From Azoarcus sp. L1K30 (GTDB lineage: Bacteria; Pseudomonadota; Gammaproteobacteria; Burkholderiales; Rhodocyclaceae): a DNA stretch of 64,000 nucleotides. How positions within the stretch are numbered: position 1 is the first letter of the stretch; each line of letters opens with the position of its first letter. The stretch lies in the NCBI RefSeq assembly GCF_018122735.1, contig NZ_JAGRRD010000001.1, forward strand, positions 96,706-160,705, read 5' to 3'. The translations under genes were made by a program, and so were the position numbers. The notes under the pieces are model-generated. The model searched no databases and had not been told where the DNA came from. It saw nothing but the letters and a program-made list of their open reading frames with translations. Below are positions 1-9,468 of the stretch, in pieces.

Positions 1-1406
1 GGCACTACAACAGGCTCATTGCGAGCTTCCAGGGTATCGTCGGTAAGGTGATCTACGACGCGCAACGGGTCGCGGAGAAGGCCGACCTGCTTTCCGGGCA
101 TGCCAGCGGCGTGGCGGAAGGATCGACTGCACAGCGCGTGGCGTCGGAGCAGATGGTGCGTGCAATCGAGGAGATGACGGCCGGTGTGAACGCGATTGCG
201 GGACATGCGACGCAAACGGCGCAGAATGCCCAGGAGGCGCGTGAACTGTCGCTCAAAGGGGTGCAGGTGGTGTCGGAAGCCTCGCTCGAGATCGACAAGA
301 TCGCGCTGTCGGTGGAGAAGTCCGCGAGCGTGATTTCGGCGCTGGGCGAGCGTTCGCAGGCGATCAGTGGCATCGTCAAGGTGATTCGCGAGATTGCCGA
401 TCAGACCAACCTGCTTGCGCTCAACGCAGCGATCGAGGCCGCGCGGGCCGGCGAGCAGGGGCGAGGCTTCGCCGTCGTGGCGGATGAAGTGCGCAAGCTC
501 GCCGAGCGCACGTCGTCGGCGACCAGCGAAATCAGCGCGGTGATTTCGGCCATACAGGACGAAACCAGCGCAGCGATCGTATCGATTCGCGACGGGAGCG
601 CGCAGGCGCATGCGGGCGCGAGCCTGGCGCGGGAGGCGGCGACTTCGCTCGAGCAGATCAATCGTGGCGCGCAGCAGACCATGGAGCGCATCGACGAGAT
701 CGCGGTGTCGATCGCCCAGCAAAGTCGCGAGGCCGACAGCGTGGTGAGCAATGTGCGCCAGATCATGGACATGGTCGAGCGCAATGCAGACGGCGCGGCT
801 CAGACGCTGGGCGAAGCACGCGAACTGGACAGTCTGGCGGTCAACCTGCATGAGATCAGCAACGTCTTCCGTCTGGGCGCCGATGGTGAGCGTGCAATGG
901 ATACGCACAAGCGGATGCCGGAAGTCGTGCGTCAGGCCGCGCGCGACATGGGGTGCCTGATGGAAGAAGCGGTTGCTTCGGGGCAGATCTCGATGGAAGC
1001 GCTTTTTGACCCGTCGTTGCAGCCGATCCCGAATACGCGCCCGCAAAAATTCAATGCGCGATTCGACAGCTTTACCGACAAAGTCTTTCCACGTGTCCAG
1101 GAGGCGGTGTTACAGCGCAACAGCGGCGTCGTGTACGCGATCGGCTGCGATCGCCGTGGCTACGTGCCCACGCACAATGCTCGATTCTCGCAAGCGCTGA
1201 GCGGTGACTACGACAAGGATTTCGTTGGCAACCGAACGAAGCGCGTGTTCGACGATCCGGTCGGAAAGCGCTGCGGGGCGCATGAACTGCAGTTCCTTAT
1301 CCAGACCTATCGGCGTGACACGGGGGAAATCATGCATGACATCTCGGCGCCGATTTACGTGAATGGGCGTCACTGGGGTGGATTCCGCATGGGCTACCAG
1401 GCTTGA
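1..1406 (+). CDS. Methyl-accepting chemotaxis protein, C-terminal part (5' end outside window)
   Basis: The frame is open from the first bases of the window, so the N-terminus is missing. The visible part starts with a coiled-coil signalling domain. Its conserved hairpin tip is clear ([20 protein letters not shown], then [18 protein letters not shown]), which is the region that contacts CheA and CheW/CheV. After the signalling helices about 170 further residues form a separate globular region ending in [17 protein letters not shown]. That motif recalls Cache/PAS-like ligand-binding modules at the C-terminus of some betaproteobacterial MCPs; this is recollection and was not searched. The neighbouring cheV, cheY, cheZ and cheA genes fit a chemoreceptor role. 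Whether the missing part carries membrane segments cannot be seen. Confidence 0.9.
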   Translation, partial: HYNRLIASFQGIVGKVIYDAQRVAEKADLLSGHASGVAEGSTAQRVASEQMVRAIEEMTAGVNAIAGHATQTAQNAQEARELSLKGVQVVSEASLEIDKIALSVEKSASVISALGERSQAISGIVKVIREIADQTNLLALNAAIEAARAGEQGRGFAVVADEVRKLAERTSSATSEISAVISAIQDETSAAIVSIRDGSAQAHAGASLAREAATSLEQINRGAQQTMERIDEIAVSIAQQSREADSVVSNVRQIMDMVERNADGAAQTLGEARELDSLAVNLHEISNVFRLGADGERAMDTHKRMPEVVRQAARDMGCLMEEAVASGQISMEALFDPSLQPIPNTRPQKFNARFDSFTDKVFPRVQEAVLQRNSGVVYAIGCDRRGYVPTHNARFSQALSGDYDKDFVGNRTKRVFDDPVGKRCGAHELQFLIQTYRRDTGEIMHDISAPIYVNGRHWGGFRMGYQA

Positions 1407-1538
1407 GGCAGAGGTGGAAGATGAAGGAAAGAACAATTCGCATCAGTTCCTCAAGTCAGGCGGCCACGTGTCGTTACAATAGTAGTGTATTGCCGATCGT
1501 GCCGATCGTGCAGATTGCCGTAGCCCGCGGAGAATGAA

Positions 1539-2510
1539 ATGTCGGACTTACTGAAGAATATCGATGCCCGCACGCGTCTCGCGGGGACAAACAAGCTGGA
1601 GATTCTCCTGTTTACGCTCGGGACGGATCAGCGCACCGGAAAGCGCGAGACCTTTGGCATCAATGTGTTCAAGGTTCGAGAGGTGATGCGCACGCCAAAG
1701 ATCACCGCTGCGCCGGAGATGCCCGATACCGTCGAGGGCATGGTCAGCTTGCGCGGCGTGCTCGTTCCGGTGGTCGACCTGGCGCGCTACGTTGCGGTGG
1801 CTGCGGACACGCCGCGGGACATCATGATCGTGACCGAATACAACGGCCATACGCAGGGTTTCCTGGTCGAGGCAGTCGATACCATCCTGCGTCTGGACTG
1901 GTCGCAGATGCGCGTTCCGCCCGACATGCTGACCGCGAACATGGGCGGCCTGGTGACTGCGGTGACCGAGCTGCCGGACGGCAGGTTGGTGATGTTGCTT
2001 GACGTGGAAAAGGTGTTGTCCGAGACCACAAGATACGACGACAGCCACATGTTCAAGGATATCAAGCCGATCTCCGACGGTGGCAAGCATACGGTGCTGT
2101 TCGCCGACGATTCGTCGGTTGCGCGCAAGCAGATCAGCCAGACGCTTGATATGCTCGGCGTTCCCTATATCTCGACGATCAACGGACGCAAGGCCTGGGA
2201 TGAGCTCAAGATGCTCGCCAGTCAGGCCGATGCGGCAGGACACCGTGTGTGCGACGTGATCAGCCTGATCTTGACCGACGTCGAGATGCCGGAGATGGAC
2301 GGCTATATCCTGACCCGGCACATCAAGTCGGATCCGCGTTTCGAGGGGGTGCCGGTGGTGATGCACTCATCGCTTTCCGGCATGTCCAACCAACAACTCG
2401 GCAAGTCCGTAGGGGTCGACGAGTATGTCGCCAAGTTCGAACCGCAGCGGCTGGCGGAAACCCTGCGGCGGCTGATCAGCCGTCATGCGGCGATGCTGGC
2501 CGGAAAGTGA
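1539..2510 (+). CDS. cheV: Chemotaxis coupling protein CheV (CheW-REC), first copy
   Basis: This 323-residue protein has a CheW-like coupling domain (about residues 20-165) followed by a response-regulator receiver domain (about 185-318). The receiver has the phosphoacceptor region LILTDVEMPEMDGY and the acidic pair in VLFADDSSVARKQ. CheV proteins couple receptors to CheA and are thought to adapt signalling through receiver phosphorylation. The ATG is preceded by GGAG at 1529-1532. The next gene is a second cheV only 10 nt downstream, so the two are probably cotranscribed and arose by duplication. No separate cheW lies in the window, so the CheVs may be the main couplers for this cluster. Confidence 0.95.
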   Translation: MSDLLKNIDARTRLAGTNKLEILLFTLGTDQRTGKRETFGINVFKVREVMRTPKITAAPEMPDTVEGMVSLRGVLVPVVDLARYVAVAADTPRDIMIVTEYNGHTQGFLVEAVDTILRLDWSQMRVPPDMLTANMGGLVTAVTELPDGRLVMLLDVEKVLSETTRYDDSHMFKDIKPISDGGKHTVLFADDSSVARKQISQTLDMLGVPYISTINGRKAWDELKMLASQADAAGHRVCDVISLILTDVEMPEMDGYILTRHIKSDPRFEGVPVVMHSSLSGMSNQQLGKSVGVDEYVAKFEPQRLAETLRRLISRHAAMLAGK

Positions 2511-2520
2511 GGAAGAGACC

Positions 2521-3480
2521 ATGTTGAGTCTGGATCAAAAGGAAGACACCGCGCTGCTCGACTCGATCGATGGCCGCACCATGCTGGCCGGTTCCAACCG
2601 GATGGAGATCCTGCTGTTTTCGCTCGGTACGAGCGAGACTTTCGGCATCAATGTATTCAAGGTACGCGAGGTGTCAACGACGCCCTTCATCACCAAGGCG
2701 CCCAACATGCCGCGGGGTGTCGAGGGGCTGATCTCACTGCGCGGGAACGTGATTCCGGTGCTGTCGCTGTCCCATGTCCTCGGCTTGTCACAGTCGGGAG
2801 ACCCGCTCGGCGGGTCGATGATGGTGACTGAATACAGCAAGCGAACGCTCGGTTTTCTGGTCAACGAGGTGGATCGCATCATCCGCGTTGAATGGGACAA
2901 AGTGCGCACGCCCGACAATGTCTCCTCGCACAGCCACAGTTTCATCACTGCGATCACCGAGTTGCCGGACGGCAAGCTGGTATCGATCCTGGACGTGGAG
3001 ACTATCCTTGCCAATACCTTCGGTGAGGCCGTGGTCGGTAATATCGCGCCCTTGCACGGTGGTTCGAGCATCAACGTCTTCTTCGTCGACGACTCCGCGG
3101 TCGCGCGGCGCAAGATTGCCGAGGTGCTCGACCGACTGGGCGTTGGGCACAAGCATGCACAGAACGGTCTTGAAGCGTGGACGCGCCTGCAGGGCATGGC
3201 AACGCATGCGCAGCAGATGGGGCGCCACGTCAGCGACGAGATCGATCTCATCATGGTCGACGCCGAGATGCCCGAAATGGACGGCTACGTGCTGACGCGC
3301 AATATCAAGAGCGACTCGCGTTTTGACGGTATTCCGGTGGTGATGCACTCCTCCCTGTCATCGGATGCGAACCGCGCCATGGGGAAACGGGTCGGGGTCG
3401 ATTCATACGTGGCAAAATTCGACGCAGATGTTCTCGCTGAAACCTTGCGCCCGCTGCTGCAACGCGCGAGCCACGGTTGA
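2521..3480 (+). CDS. cheV: Chemotaxis coupling protein CheV (CheW-REC), second copy
   Basis: This 319-residue CheW-receiver fusion is clearly paralogous to the gene just upstream: both share FGINVFKVREV near the N-terminus and a DAEMPEMDGY or DVEMPEMDGY phosphoacceptor region. The ATG at 2521 was chosen over upstream in-frame codons because the ribosome-binding sequence gaggaag lies right before it, overlapping the stop of the first cheV. The receiver keeps the acidic pair (VFFVDDSAVARRK), the Asp and a Lys near the C-terminus (YVAKFD), so it should be phosphorylatable. It probably couples receptors to the CheA encoded downstream. The two copies differ enough to serve different receptors, but that is inference. 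Confidence 0.95.
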   Translation: MLSLDQKEDTALLDSIDGRTMLAGSNRMEILLFSLGTSETFGINVFKVREVSTTPFITKAPNMPRGVEGLISLRGNVIPVLSLSHVLGLSQSGDPLGGSMMVTEYSKRTLGFLVNEVDRIIRVEWDKVRTPDNVSSHSHSFITAITELPDGKLVSILDVETILANTFGEAVVGNIAPLHGGSSINVFFVDDSAVARRKIAEVLDRLGVGHKHAQNGLEAWTRLQGMATHAQQMGRHVSDEIDLIMVDAEMPEMDGYVLTRNIKSDSRFDGIPVVMHSSLSSDANRAMGKRVGVDSYVAKFDADVLAETLRPLLQRASHG

Positions 3481-3507
3481 TCGGGAACGGGCTCAACGGA
3501 GAATGAG

Positions 3508-3909
3508 ATGGCTGATCCAAAATTGAAATTTCTGGTCGTGGATGATTTCTCGACCATGCGCCGCATCGTGCGCAACCTGCTGAAGGAACTGGGCTACACC
3601 AATGTCGATGAGGCCGAGGACGGTGTGGCGGCGCTGCAAAAGCTAGGCTCCGCGCCTTTCGACTTCGTCGTCACCGACTGGAACATGCCGAACATGGATG
3701 GTCTGACCTTGCTGCAGACCATCCGTCGCACGCCGCAACTCAAGCACCTCCCCGTGTTGATGATCACGGCCGAGGCGAAGAAGGAAAACATCATTGCGGC
3801 TGCGCAAGCCGGCGCGAATGGCTACATCGTCAAGCCTTTCACTGCGGCAACCCTGGCCGAAAAGCTGGAAAAGATCTTCGAGAAGCTCGGCAAGAGCGCA
3901 GCAGTCTGA
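3508..3909 (+). CDS. cheY: Chemotaxis response regulator CheY
   Basis: This is a single-domain receiver of 133 residues. All active-site landmarks are present: the acidic pair in [12 protein letters not shown], the phosphoacceptor Asp in [12 protein letters not shown], the Thr in [11 protein letters not shown] and the Lys in GYIVKPF. CheY-P binds the flagellar switch to alter rotation, and CheZ, encoded next, dephosphorylates it. It lies 27 nt after cheV2 and 31 nt before cheZ, and all share a strand. The length and the DWNMPNMDG signature match flagellar CheY rather than a generic receiver. Confidence 0.97.
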   Translation: MADPKLKFLVVDDFSTMRRIVRNLLKELGYTNVDEAEDGVAALQKLGSAPFDFVVTDWNMPNMDGLTLLQTIRRTPQLKHLPVLMITAEAKKENIIAAAQAGANGYIVKPFTAATLAEKLEKIFEKLGKSAAV

Positions 3910-3940
3910 GCTGGCGGGAAACAGATAGGGGAGCCAGAAA

Positions 3941-4816
3941 ATGGCGAAGCGAAACAAGATTGACGATGTGAGCGATTCGGACGAACTGCAGGCATTGTTC
4001 GACAGCATCGCGTCAACCCAGAGTGAGCCCGAGCCGATTGCCCAGCGTCCGGCACCGGCGGCTGCTCCGGCCGCGCCGTCCGCGGGATCGGGGTCTGAGG
4101 ATAGCGACGAATTGCAGGCGCTGTTCGATTCGGTGGTGGCTGAGTTCGATCAACCCGACGATGCCGCGTCGGCTTCGGCCGAGGGGGCAGAGGAAGCCAA
4201 GGGCGAAACGTCGCCAGAGGCAGTGTTCAATCGTATCGGTCAGATGACGCGCAAGGTGCATGACACCCTGCGCGAACTGGGCTTCGACAGCGCGCTGAAG
4301 GAAGTTGTAGAGGCGATGCCCGATGCTCGCCAGCGCCTGACCTACATCGCGCAGATGACCGAGCAGGCGGCCAGCCGCGTGCTCAATGCAACCGATATCG
4401 CGCAGCCGATCCAGAACAGGCTCGATAGCGATGCGGCCGCCCTGCGTGCGAAGTGGGATCGTCTGTATGCGAATGAGCTCTCGGTCGAGGAGTTCAAGGC
4501 GCTTGCCGGCGAGACCCGCGGTTTTCTCGGGGTGGTCTCCGAGCGCAGCCGCGAGACCAATGCGCAATTGCTCGAGATCATGATGGCGCAGGATTTTCAG
4601 GACCTGACCGGGCAAGTCATCAAGAAGGTGGTCGAGATGGCGCAGACGCTCGAGGAGCAGCTCTTGCAGGTGCTGCTCGAAGTGGCGCCGGCGGACAAAC
4701 GCAGTGAAAAACATACCGGACTGATGAACGGGCCGGTCGTAAGCAGCGAGGGGCGGGATGACGTGGTCACCAGCCAGGGGCAGGTCGATGATCTCCTCGA
4801 AAGCCTCGGTTTCTGA
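3941..4816 (+). CDS. cheZ: CheY-P phosphatase CheZ with duplicated N-terminal motif
   Basis: The protein has 291 residues, longer than the roughly 214 of the enterobacterial enzyme. The catalytic helix motif QDFQDLTGQVIKKV is intact, and so is the C-terminal CheY-binding peptide (DDLLESLGF at the very end). The extra length is N-terminal: the segment SDELQALFDSI appears near residue 12 and again as SDELQALFDSV near residue 56, separated by an Ala/Pro-rich linker and followed by an acidic Ala-rich stretch. CheZ removes phosphate from CheY-P to terminate the signal. It sits between cheY and cheA. What the repeated acidic amphipathic motif binds is unknown. Confidence 0.95.
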   Translation: MAKRNKIDDVSDSDELQALFDSIASTQSEPEPIAQRPAPAAAPAAPSAGSGSEDSDELQALFDSVVAEFDQPDDAASASAEGAEEAKGETSPEAVFNRIGQMTRKVHDTLRELGFDSALKEVVEAMPDARQRLTYIAQMTEQAASRVLNATDIAQPIQNRLDSDAAALRAKWDRLYANELSVEEFKALAGETRGFLGVVSERSRETNAQLLEIMMAQDFQDLTGQVIKKVVEMAQTLEEQLLQVLLEVAPADKRSEKHTGLMNGPVVSSEGRDDVVTSQGQVDDLLESLGF

Positions 4817-4881
4817 TCTGCTCGTCAGCCGGACGGACCCGTGCCGTCGATCGGGCTTGAAAGTGAATGGAGCGTACCGCG

Positions 4882-6792
4882 ATGAGTGACTTTGCCGGAA
4901 TGGAAGATCTGCTGCAGGACTTCCTGGTCGAGGCCGGGGACCTGCTGTCGGGTGTCGACAACAAACTGGTCGACCTGGAGCGGTTTCCCGATGACCGCAA
5001 CCTGCTGAACGATATCTTTCGCGGGTTCCATACCATCAAGGGGGGCGCAGGCTTTCTCAATGCCGCCGAGCTGGTGACACTCTGTCATCTGACCGAGAAC
5101 CTGTTCGACAAACTGCGCAATGGAGAGCTGGCGGTAAGCAGCGAGATGATGGACGTCATCCTTGAGGCCACGGGCGCGGTGCGCGAGATGTTCAACCATC
5201 TCGAGCATGGCACGCAACCCCATGCGGCCGACCCGGGCTTGATCGATGCACTGAAGCGGGCGATCGCGGGTGAGGCATTGGCCCCGGCTGGCGCAAAACC
5301 GGAAAAGCCGGCGTCCGCGGCGGAGCCCAAGACCGAGCCTGCCGCGGGGGCGTCCGGTGGCAAGGCGCACGAGCCGGACTGGAATCTGCTGTACGGCGCC
5401 GTTGCCGTGCTGCCCAAGGCGTCGGCCGACGCCTCGACAGCGGAGATTGTGCCCGCGCAGCCAGCGGAGGATCCGGAAGAGGTGATCAATCGCGCAGTCG
5501 GACGCCGCGCGGTGGACAGACCGGGGGCATCCGGCCCCGTCGGGCGTCGTGAGGGCGAGCGCCAGCGCGACAATTCGATTCGGGTCGATACTGCGCGCCT
5601 CGATCAGGTGCTCAACCTGTCGGGTGAAATCGGACTGACAAAGAACCGCCTCAATGCATTGCGCAGCGACATCCTGAGCGGGCGCAATGACACCGAGACG
5701 CTTCATGCACTCGACCAGGCGGTGAGTCAGCTCGACCTGCTCGTGTCGGACTTGCAGAATGCGGTGATGAAGACGCGGATGCAGCCGATCGGGCGGCTGT
5801 TCCAGAAATATCCGCGCATTGCACGCGATCTTGCGCGCAATCTGGGCAAGGACGTCGAGCTGGTACTGTCGGGCGAGGAAACCGAGATCGACAAGACCAT
5901 GATCGAGGACTTGTCCGACCCGATCATCCACCTCATTCGAAACGCCGTCGATCATGGTGTCGAAGAGGGGGCGGAGCGGCGTGCGAATGGCAAACCGGAG
6001 AAGTCGGAAGTCCGGCTCGAAGCACGGCAGGAAGGCGATCATATCGTGATCCTGATCTCGGACGACGGTCGCGGCATGAGCCCGGAGAAGTTGCGTGCCA
6101 AGGCGTTGCAGAAGGGCCTCATCACCGATGAGGAAGCCAACACCATGGATGAGCGGCAGAGCTACAACCTGATCTTTCTGCCCGGCTTCTCGCTCGCGGC
6201 AAAGGTCTCGGATGTGTCCGGGCGTGGTGTGGGCATGGACGTGGTGCGAACCAACATCCAGAAGCTCAACGGATCCATCGACATCCGCTCATCGATGGGC
6301 AAGGGCACGACCTTCACCATCAGCCTGCCGCTGACCCTTGCAATCCTCCCGGTCCTGCTGGTGCGTCTGGGCGAGCAACCGTTTGCCGTGCCGCTGTCGA
6401 TGGTGCGCGAGATCCTGCCGATCGATCTCAGTGCGGTGCAGGAGGTCGGCGGACGCGCGACCATGGTGGTCCGCGGTGAGGTGCTGCCCATTCTGCCGCT
6501 CGCCGGTCTGCTGGGCTGGACGCAGGAGCGGGTCCCGGAGTACGGCGTCCTGATGCAGACGGCCGAACTGTCGTTCATTCTTGCCATCGACAGTTTTGCC
6601 GGACGCGAGGATGCCGTGATCAAGTCGCTGGACGACTTCCGTCCCAAGGGGGTGGCGGGTGTGACGACGCTGTCCAATGGTCAGATCGTGCTGATTCTCG
6701 ACATGAAGGAAGTGCTCGGCGCCGCTGGAGAACAGCGCGGCGTGGCACGCTCCGCGCTGATCAACGCGAAGTCCGTTCCGGCACTTGCCTGA
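4882..6792 (+). CDS. cheA: Chemotaxis histidine kinase CheA
   Basis: Domains run in the order Hpt (phospho-His in FHTIKGGAGF, residue 50), an Ala/Pro/Glu-rich linker, dimerisation helices (from about residue 220), ATPase (DPIIHLIRNAVDHG N box, DDGRGM, GRGVGMDVVRTN, GKGTTFTISLPL) and a C-terminal CheW-like regulatory domain. I see no recognisable P2 CheY-binding domain; the linker at about 130-215 is low-complexity. An ATG at 4867 is also in frame, but GGAG at 4869-4872 sits well for the ATG at 4882. CheA autophosphorylates in response to receptors and passes phosphate to CheY and to the CheV receivers. It is the last gene of the chemotaxis run. Confidence 0.95.
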   Translation: MSDFAGMEDLLQDFLVEAGDLLSGVDNKLVDLERFPDDRNLLNDIFRGFHTIKGGAGFLNAAELVTLCHLTENLFDKLRNGELAVSSEMMDVILEATGAVREMFNHLEHGTQPHAADPGLIDALKRAIAGEALAPAGAKPEKPASAAEPKTEPAAGASGGKAHEPDWNLLYGAVAVLPKASADASTAEIVPAQPAEDPEEVINRAVGRRAVDRPGASGPVGRREGERQRDNSIRVDTARLDQVLNLSGEIGLTKNRLNALRSDILSGRNDTETLHALDQAVSQLDLLVSDLQNAVMKTRMQPIGRLFQKYPRIARDLARNLGKDVELVLSGEETEIDKTMIEDLSDPIIHLIRNAVDHGVEEGAERRANGKPEKSEVRLEARQEGDHIVILISDDGRGMSPEKLRAKALQKGLITDEEANTMDERQSYNLIFLPGFSLAAKVSDVSGRGVGMDVVRTNIQKLNGSIDIRSSMGKGTTFTISLPLTLAILPVLLVRLGEQPFAVPLSMVREILPIDLSAVQEVGGRATMVVRGEVLPILPLAGLLGWTQERVPEYGVLMQTAELSFILAIDSFAGREDAVIKSLDDFRPKGVAGVTTLSNGQIVLILDMKEVLGAAGEQRGVARSALINAKSVPALA

Positions 6793-6799
6793 TCGGGGC

Positions 6800-6825
6800 G
6801 CCTCGCGCCGGTCGAGGCGCGAGGC
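6800..6825. terminator. Hairpin between convergent cheA and tal
   Basis: A 10-bp perfect stem (GCCTCGCGCC at 6800-6809 with GGCGCGAGGC at 6816-6825) and a 6-nt loop lie between the 3' ends of cheA and the minus-strand transaldolase gene. There is no U-run on either side, so it could act as an RNA 3' end stabiliser or a weak terminator. Confidence 0.4.
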
Positions 6826-6854
6826 GGTGCTCTGCATGCCTCACCTCGACCGGC

Positions 6855-7934
6855 TCAGTCGGCAGTCAGCTCCAGCAGTTTTGCGAATGCTTCCTTGAAC
6901 TGAAGCAATCCGTCTGCCTGCAGTTTTTCGCCGACCGCATTCATGTCGATGCCCAGCCCCGCCAGCCCGTCCAGCGTCGCTTGTGCCTGCCCGACGTCGA
7001 GTTCGAGCGTGTTTGCCACCTTGCCATGGTCGCGCAGCGCATCGAGCGTCGCGTCGGGCAGGGTGTTGACGGTGTCGGGGCCGATCAGCGGCTCGACGTA
7101 GAGCAGATCGCTGTAGGCCGGGTTCTTGGTGCCGGTACTCGCCCACAGCATGTATTGCGGCCGTGCGCCGGCCGACTGCAGGCTGGCGAAGGCCGGACCG
7201 TGAAAGCGCGCACGATAGCGTTGATAGGCAAGCCGTGCAGTGGCCACCGCCGCCTTGCCACGCAGGGCCAAGGCATCGCCGCCGAGTTCGTCCAGTTGCT
7301 TGTCGATCAGGCTGTCCACGCGCGACAGGAACAGACTGGCCACCGACATGATCGCAGCGACATCTCCGCCGGCTTCCCTGCGCTTTTCCAGTCCTTGCAC
7401 ATACGCGGCGGCGACCGCATCCACATGAGCGAGCGAGAACATCAAGGTGACGTTGACGCTGACCCCGGCGGCGATCAGCTGTTCGATGGCGACAAGGCCG
7501 GCCGAGGTCGCCGGCACCTTGATCAGCAAGTTGGCGCGGCCCACGGCGTCCTTGAGCCGTAGCCCCGCCGCTACCGTGGCGGCTGCATCGTCGGCGAGCT
7601 CGGGCGACACCTCCAGGCTGACGTAGCCCATCTTGCCGCCGCTCTGCGCATGCAGCGGCAGCAACAGGTCGCAGGCGCGTTGCACGTCGGGAATCACCAG
7701 TTGCTCGTAGCGGGACTCGGCACTCAGGGATTGACGCTTGAGTGCGGCGAGATCGTCTTCGTAATATCGCCCGCCTGCAATGGCCTTGTAGAAGATGGCC
7801 GGGTTCGTGGTAACGCCGGCGACGCCGTCGTCGGCAACGAAACGGGCCAGATGTCCTTCGTTGAGCAGCGTGCGGGAGAGATTGTCGAGCCAGATTTGCT
7901 GACCCTGTTCGCGGACTTGCAGCAGCGGATTCAT
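6855..7934 (-). CDS. tal: Transaldolase
   Basis: This 359-residue protein belongs to the longer bacterial transaldolase class. The Schiff-base lysine is visible in NLLIKVPATSAG and the N-terminus shows GVTTNPAIFYKAI, typical of the family. It transfers a dihydroxyacetone unit between sedoheptulose 7-phosphate and glyceraldehyde 3-phosphate in the non-oxidative pentose phosphate pathway, in the cytoplasm. The ATG at 7934 has no strong ribosome-binding site. The gene is convergent with cheA and 39 nt downstream of the pseudouridine synthase gene on the same strand, but the products give no functional link. Confidence 0.95.
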   Translation of the reverse strand: MNPLLQVREQGQQIWLDNLSRTLLNEGHLARFVADDGVAGVTTNPAIFYKAIAGGRYYEDDLAALKRQSLSAESRYEQLVIPDVQRACDLLLPLHAQSGGKMGYVSLEVSPELADDAAATVAAGLRLKDAVGRANLLIKVPATSAGLVAIEQLIAAGVSVNVTLMFSLAHVDAVAAAYVQGLEKRREAGGDVAAIMSVASLFLSRVDSLIDKQLDELGGDALALRGKAAVATARLAYQRYRARFHGPAFASLQSAGARPQYMLWASTGTKNPAYSDLLYVEPLIGPDTVNTLPDATLDALRDHGKVANTLELDVGQAQATLDGLAGLGIDMNAVGEKLQADGLLQFKEAFAKLLELTAD

Positions 7935-7973
7935 TTGAGCGGGTGGCGGGTGACGGATCGGACCGCCATTCTG

Positions 7974-8777
7974 CTATGAATCCCGCGCAGCTGAAAGCGC
8001 AGCCAGCGGAAGCTGCCAGCCGAGCGCATCGGTGACGGCACGGAAATCCACCGCCGGCGCACAGTCGATTCGTACCGGTGCGCCACTGATCGGATGTGCA
8101 AATCGCAGTTGAGTGCAGGCCAGCAGCAGTCGCTGGCTGCCGAACAGCGTCTGGAACAGGCGGTTGTGGCGCCCCTTGCCGAATGTGGCGTCACCGATGA
8201 TCGGGTGAGAGATGTGTTTCAGGTGGCGGCGGAGCTGGTGCCTGCGGCCAGTTTCCGGCTGCAGTTCGAGCAGCGCGTAGCGGCTGCTCGGGTAACGGTC
8301 GACGCAGAAGGGCAACTCGGTGGTGGCGAGGCAACGGAAATGCGTCACCGCGGGCTGCGGCAGCGTGTCCGCCCGCGCCGATCGCCGCTCCGCCGGGTCG
8401 AAGCGTCGCACCAGCGGGTGATCTATGGTACCGGTCGCCGCCGGATGCCCGCGCACGATGGCGATGTAGCGCTTGTCGACCTGCTGGTGCTCGAACAGTG
8501 CGCCAGCGCGCGCAGCGGTATCGCGATCGAGCGCGAACAGCAGGATGCCAGAGGTGCCCTTGTCGATGCGATGCGCCGGGTGGACATGGCGTCCGATCTG
8601 GTCGCGCAGGATCTGCACCGCGAACCGCTCTTCCGCGGCGTCGAGTCCCGTGCGGTGCACGAGCAGCCCGGAGGGCTTGTGAATCGCAATCAGATGCTCG
8701 TCCCGGTACAGGACGTCGAGCACGGGGGCAGGGGCGGGTGCAGGTGCAGGAAGGATGGTTGCCCGATGGTCCGGCAT
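7974..8777 (-). CDS. truC: RluA-family pseudouridine synthase, TruC-like
   Basis: The catalytic Asp motif HRIDKGTSGILLFA places this 267-residue protein in the RluA family. It lacks an S4 domain and has TruC-like size, suggesting it modifies tRNA (U65 in the E. coli enzyme). The start at 8777 was chosen because a good AAGGA lies just upstream, and because upstream codons would add a low-complexity stretch unlike the family. The first residues contain a Pro-Ala repeat (PAPAPAPAPV) encoded by a short G-rich tandem repeat, then LDVLYRDEHLIAIHKPSGLL, which matches the family start. The C-terminal part GRRHQLRRHLKHISHPIIGD is conserved. A 23S rRNA specificity cannot be excluded. Confidence 0.85.
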   Translation of the reverse strand: MPDHRATILPAPAPAPAPVLDVLYRDEHLIAIHKPSGLLVHRTGLDAAEERFAVQILRDQIGRHVHPAHRIDKGTSGILLFALDRDTAARAGALFEHQQVDKRYIAIVRGHPAATGTIDHPLVRRFDPAERRSARADTLPQPAVTHFRCLATTELPFCVDRYPSSRYALLELQPETGRRHQLRRHLKHISHPIIGDATFGKGRHNRLFQTLFGSQRLLLACTQLRFAHPISGAPVRIDCAPAVDFRAVTDALGWQLPLAALSAARDS

Positions 8778-8811
8778 GAAGATCCTTGGCGGTGTTGCGT
8801 GTGCGTGCCGG

Positions 8812-8846
8812 AAAACAAAAGCGACCCCGGAGGCCGGCGTCGCTTT
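8812..8846 (-). terminator. Rho-independent terminator of sodB
   Basis: Read on the minus strand, an 8-bp AAAGCGAC/GTCGCTTT stem (8839-8846 with 8818-8825) closes a GC-rich loop and runs into a TTTTGTTTT tract. It lies just downstream of the sodB stop and upstream of the pseudouridine synthase start. Confidence 0.8.
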
Positions 8847-8883
8847 GGCTGAAGCACGCCCGAAACGGGCGTCGGGGCGGGAA

Positions 8884-9468
8884 TCAGGCGAAGTTTTTCG
8901 CCGCGAATTCCCAGTTGGCCAGCTTGTCGAGGAAGGTGGCCACGAAGTCCGGACGACGGTTGCGGTAGTCGATGTAGTAGGCATGTTCCCACACGTCGAT
9001 ACAGAGCAGTGCCTTGTCGCCCGTGGTCAGCGGGGTGCCGGCAGCACCCATGTTGACGATGTCGACGGTGCCGTCGGCCTTCTTCACCAGCCAGGTCCAG
9101 CCGGAACCGAAGTTGCCGACCGCCGAGGCGGTAAAGGCCTTCTTGAAGTCGTCGAAGGCACCCCACTTGGCCTTGATGGCGTCAGCCAGTGCTCCGGCCG
9201 GCTCGCCGCCGCCATTCGGCTTCATGCTGTTCCAGAAGAAGGTGTGGTTCCAGATCTGGGCAGCATTGTTGTAGATGCCGCCGGCCGGTGCCTTCTTGAC
9301 GATGGCCTCGAGATCGAGATTTTCGAACTCGTTGCCCTTGATCAGGTTGTTCAGGTTGGTGACGTAGGCCTGATGATGCTTGCCATGGTGAAATTCCAGC
9401 GTTTCGGCCGAGATGTGCGGAGCAAGGGCATCTTTGGCGTAGGGCAGAGCGGGCAGGGTATGTTCCAT
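8884..9468 (-). CDS. sodB: Superoxide dismutase (Fe)
   Basis: This is a 194-residue Fe/Mn superoxide dismutase. Metal ligands are visible as His in [13 protein letters not shown], His in [11 protein letters not shown], and Asp and His in [21 protein letters not shown]. The motif NHTFFWN and the overall length suit the iron form (SodB). It converts superoxide to oxygen and peroxide in the cytoplasm. GGAG lies just upstream of the ATG, with a sigma70-like promoter about 70 bp further up and a terminator downstream, so it appears to be monocistronic. Confidence 0.96.
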   Translation of the reverse strand: MEHTLPALPYAKDALAPHISAETLEFHHGKHHQAYVTNLNNLIKGNEFENLDLEAIVKKAPAGGIYNNAAQIWNHTFFWNSMKPNGGGEPAGALADAIKAKWGAFDDFKKAFTASAVGNFGSGWTWLVKKADGTVDIVNMGAAGTPLTTGDKALLCIDVWEHAYYIDYRNRRPDFVATFLDKLANWEFAAKNFA

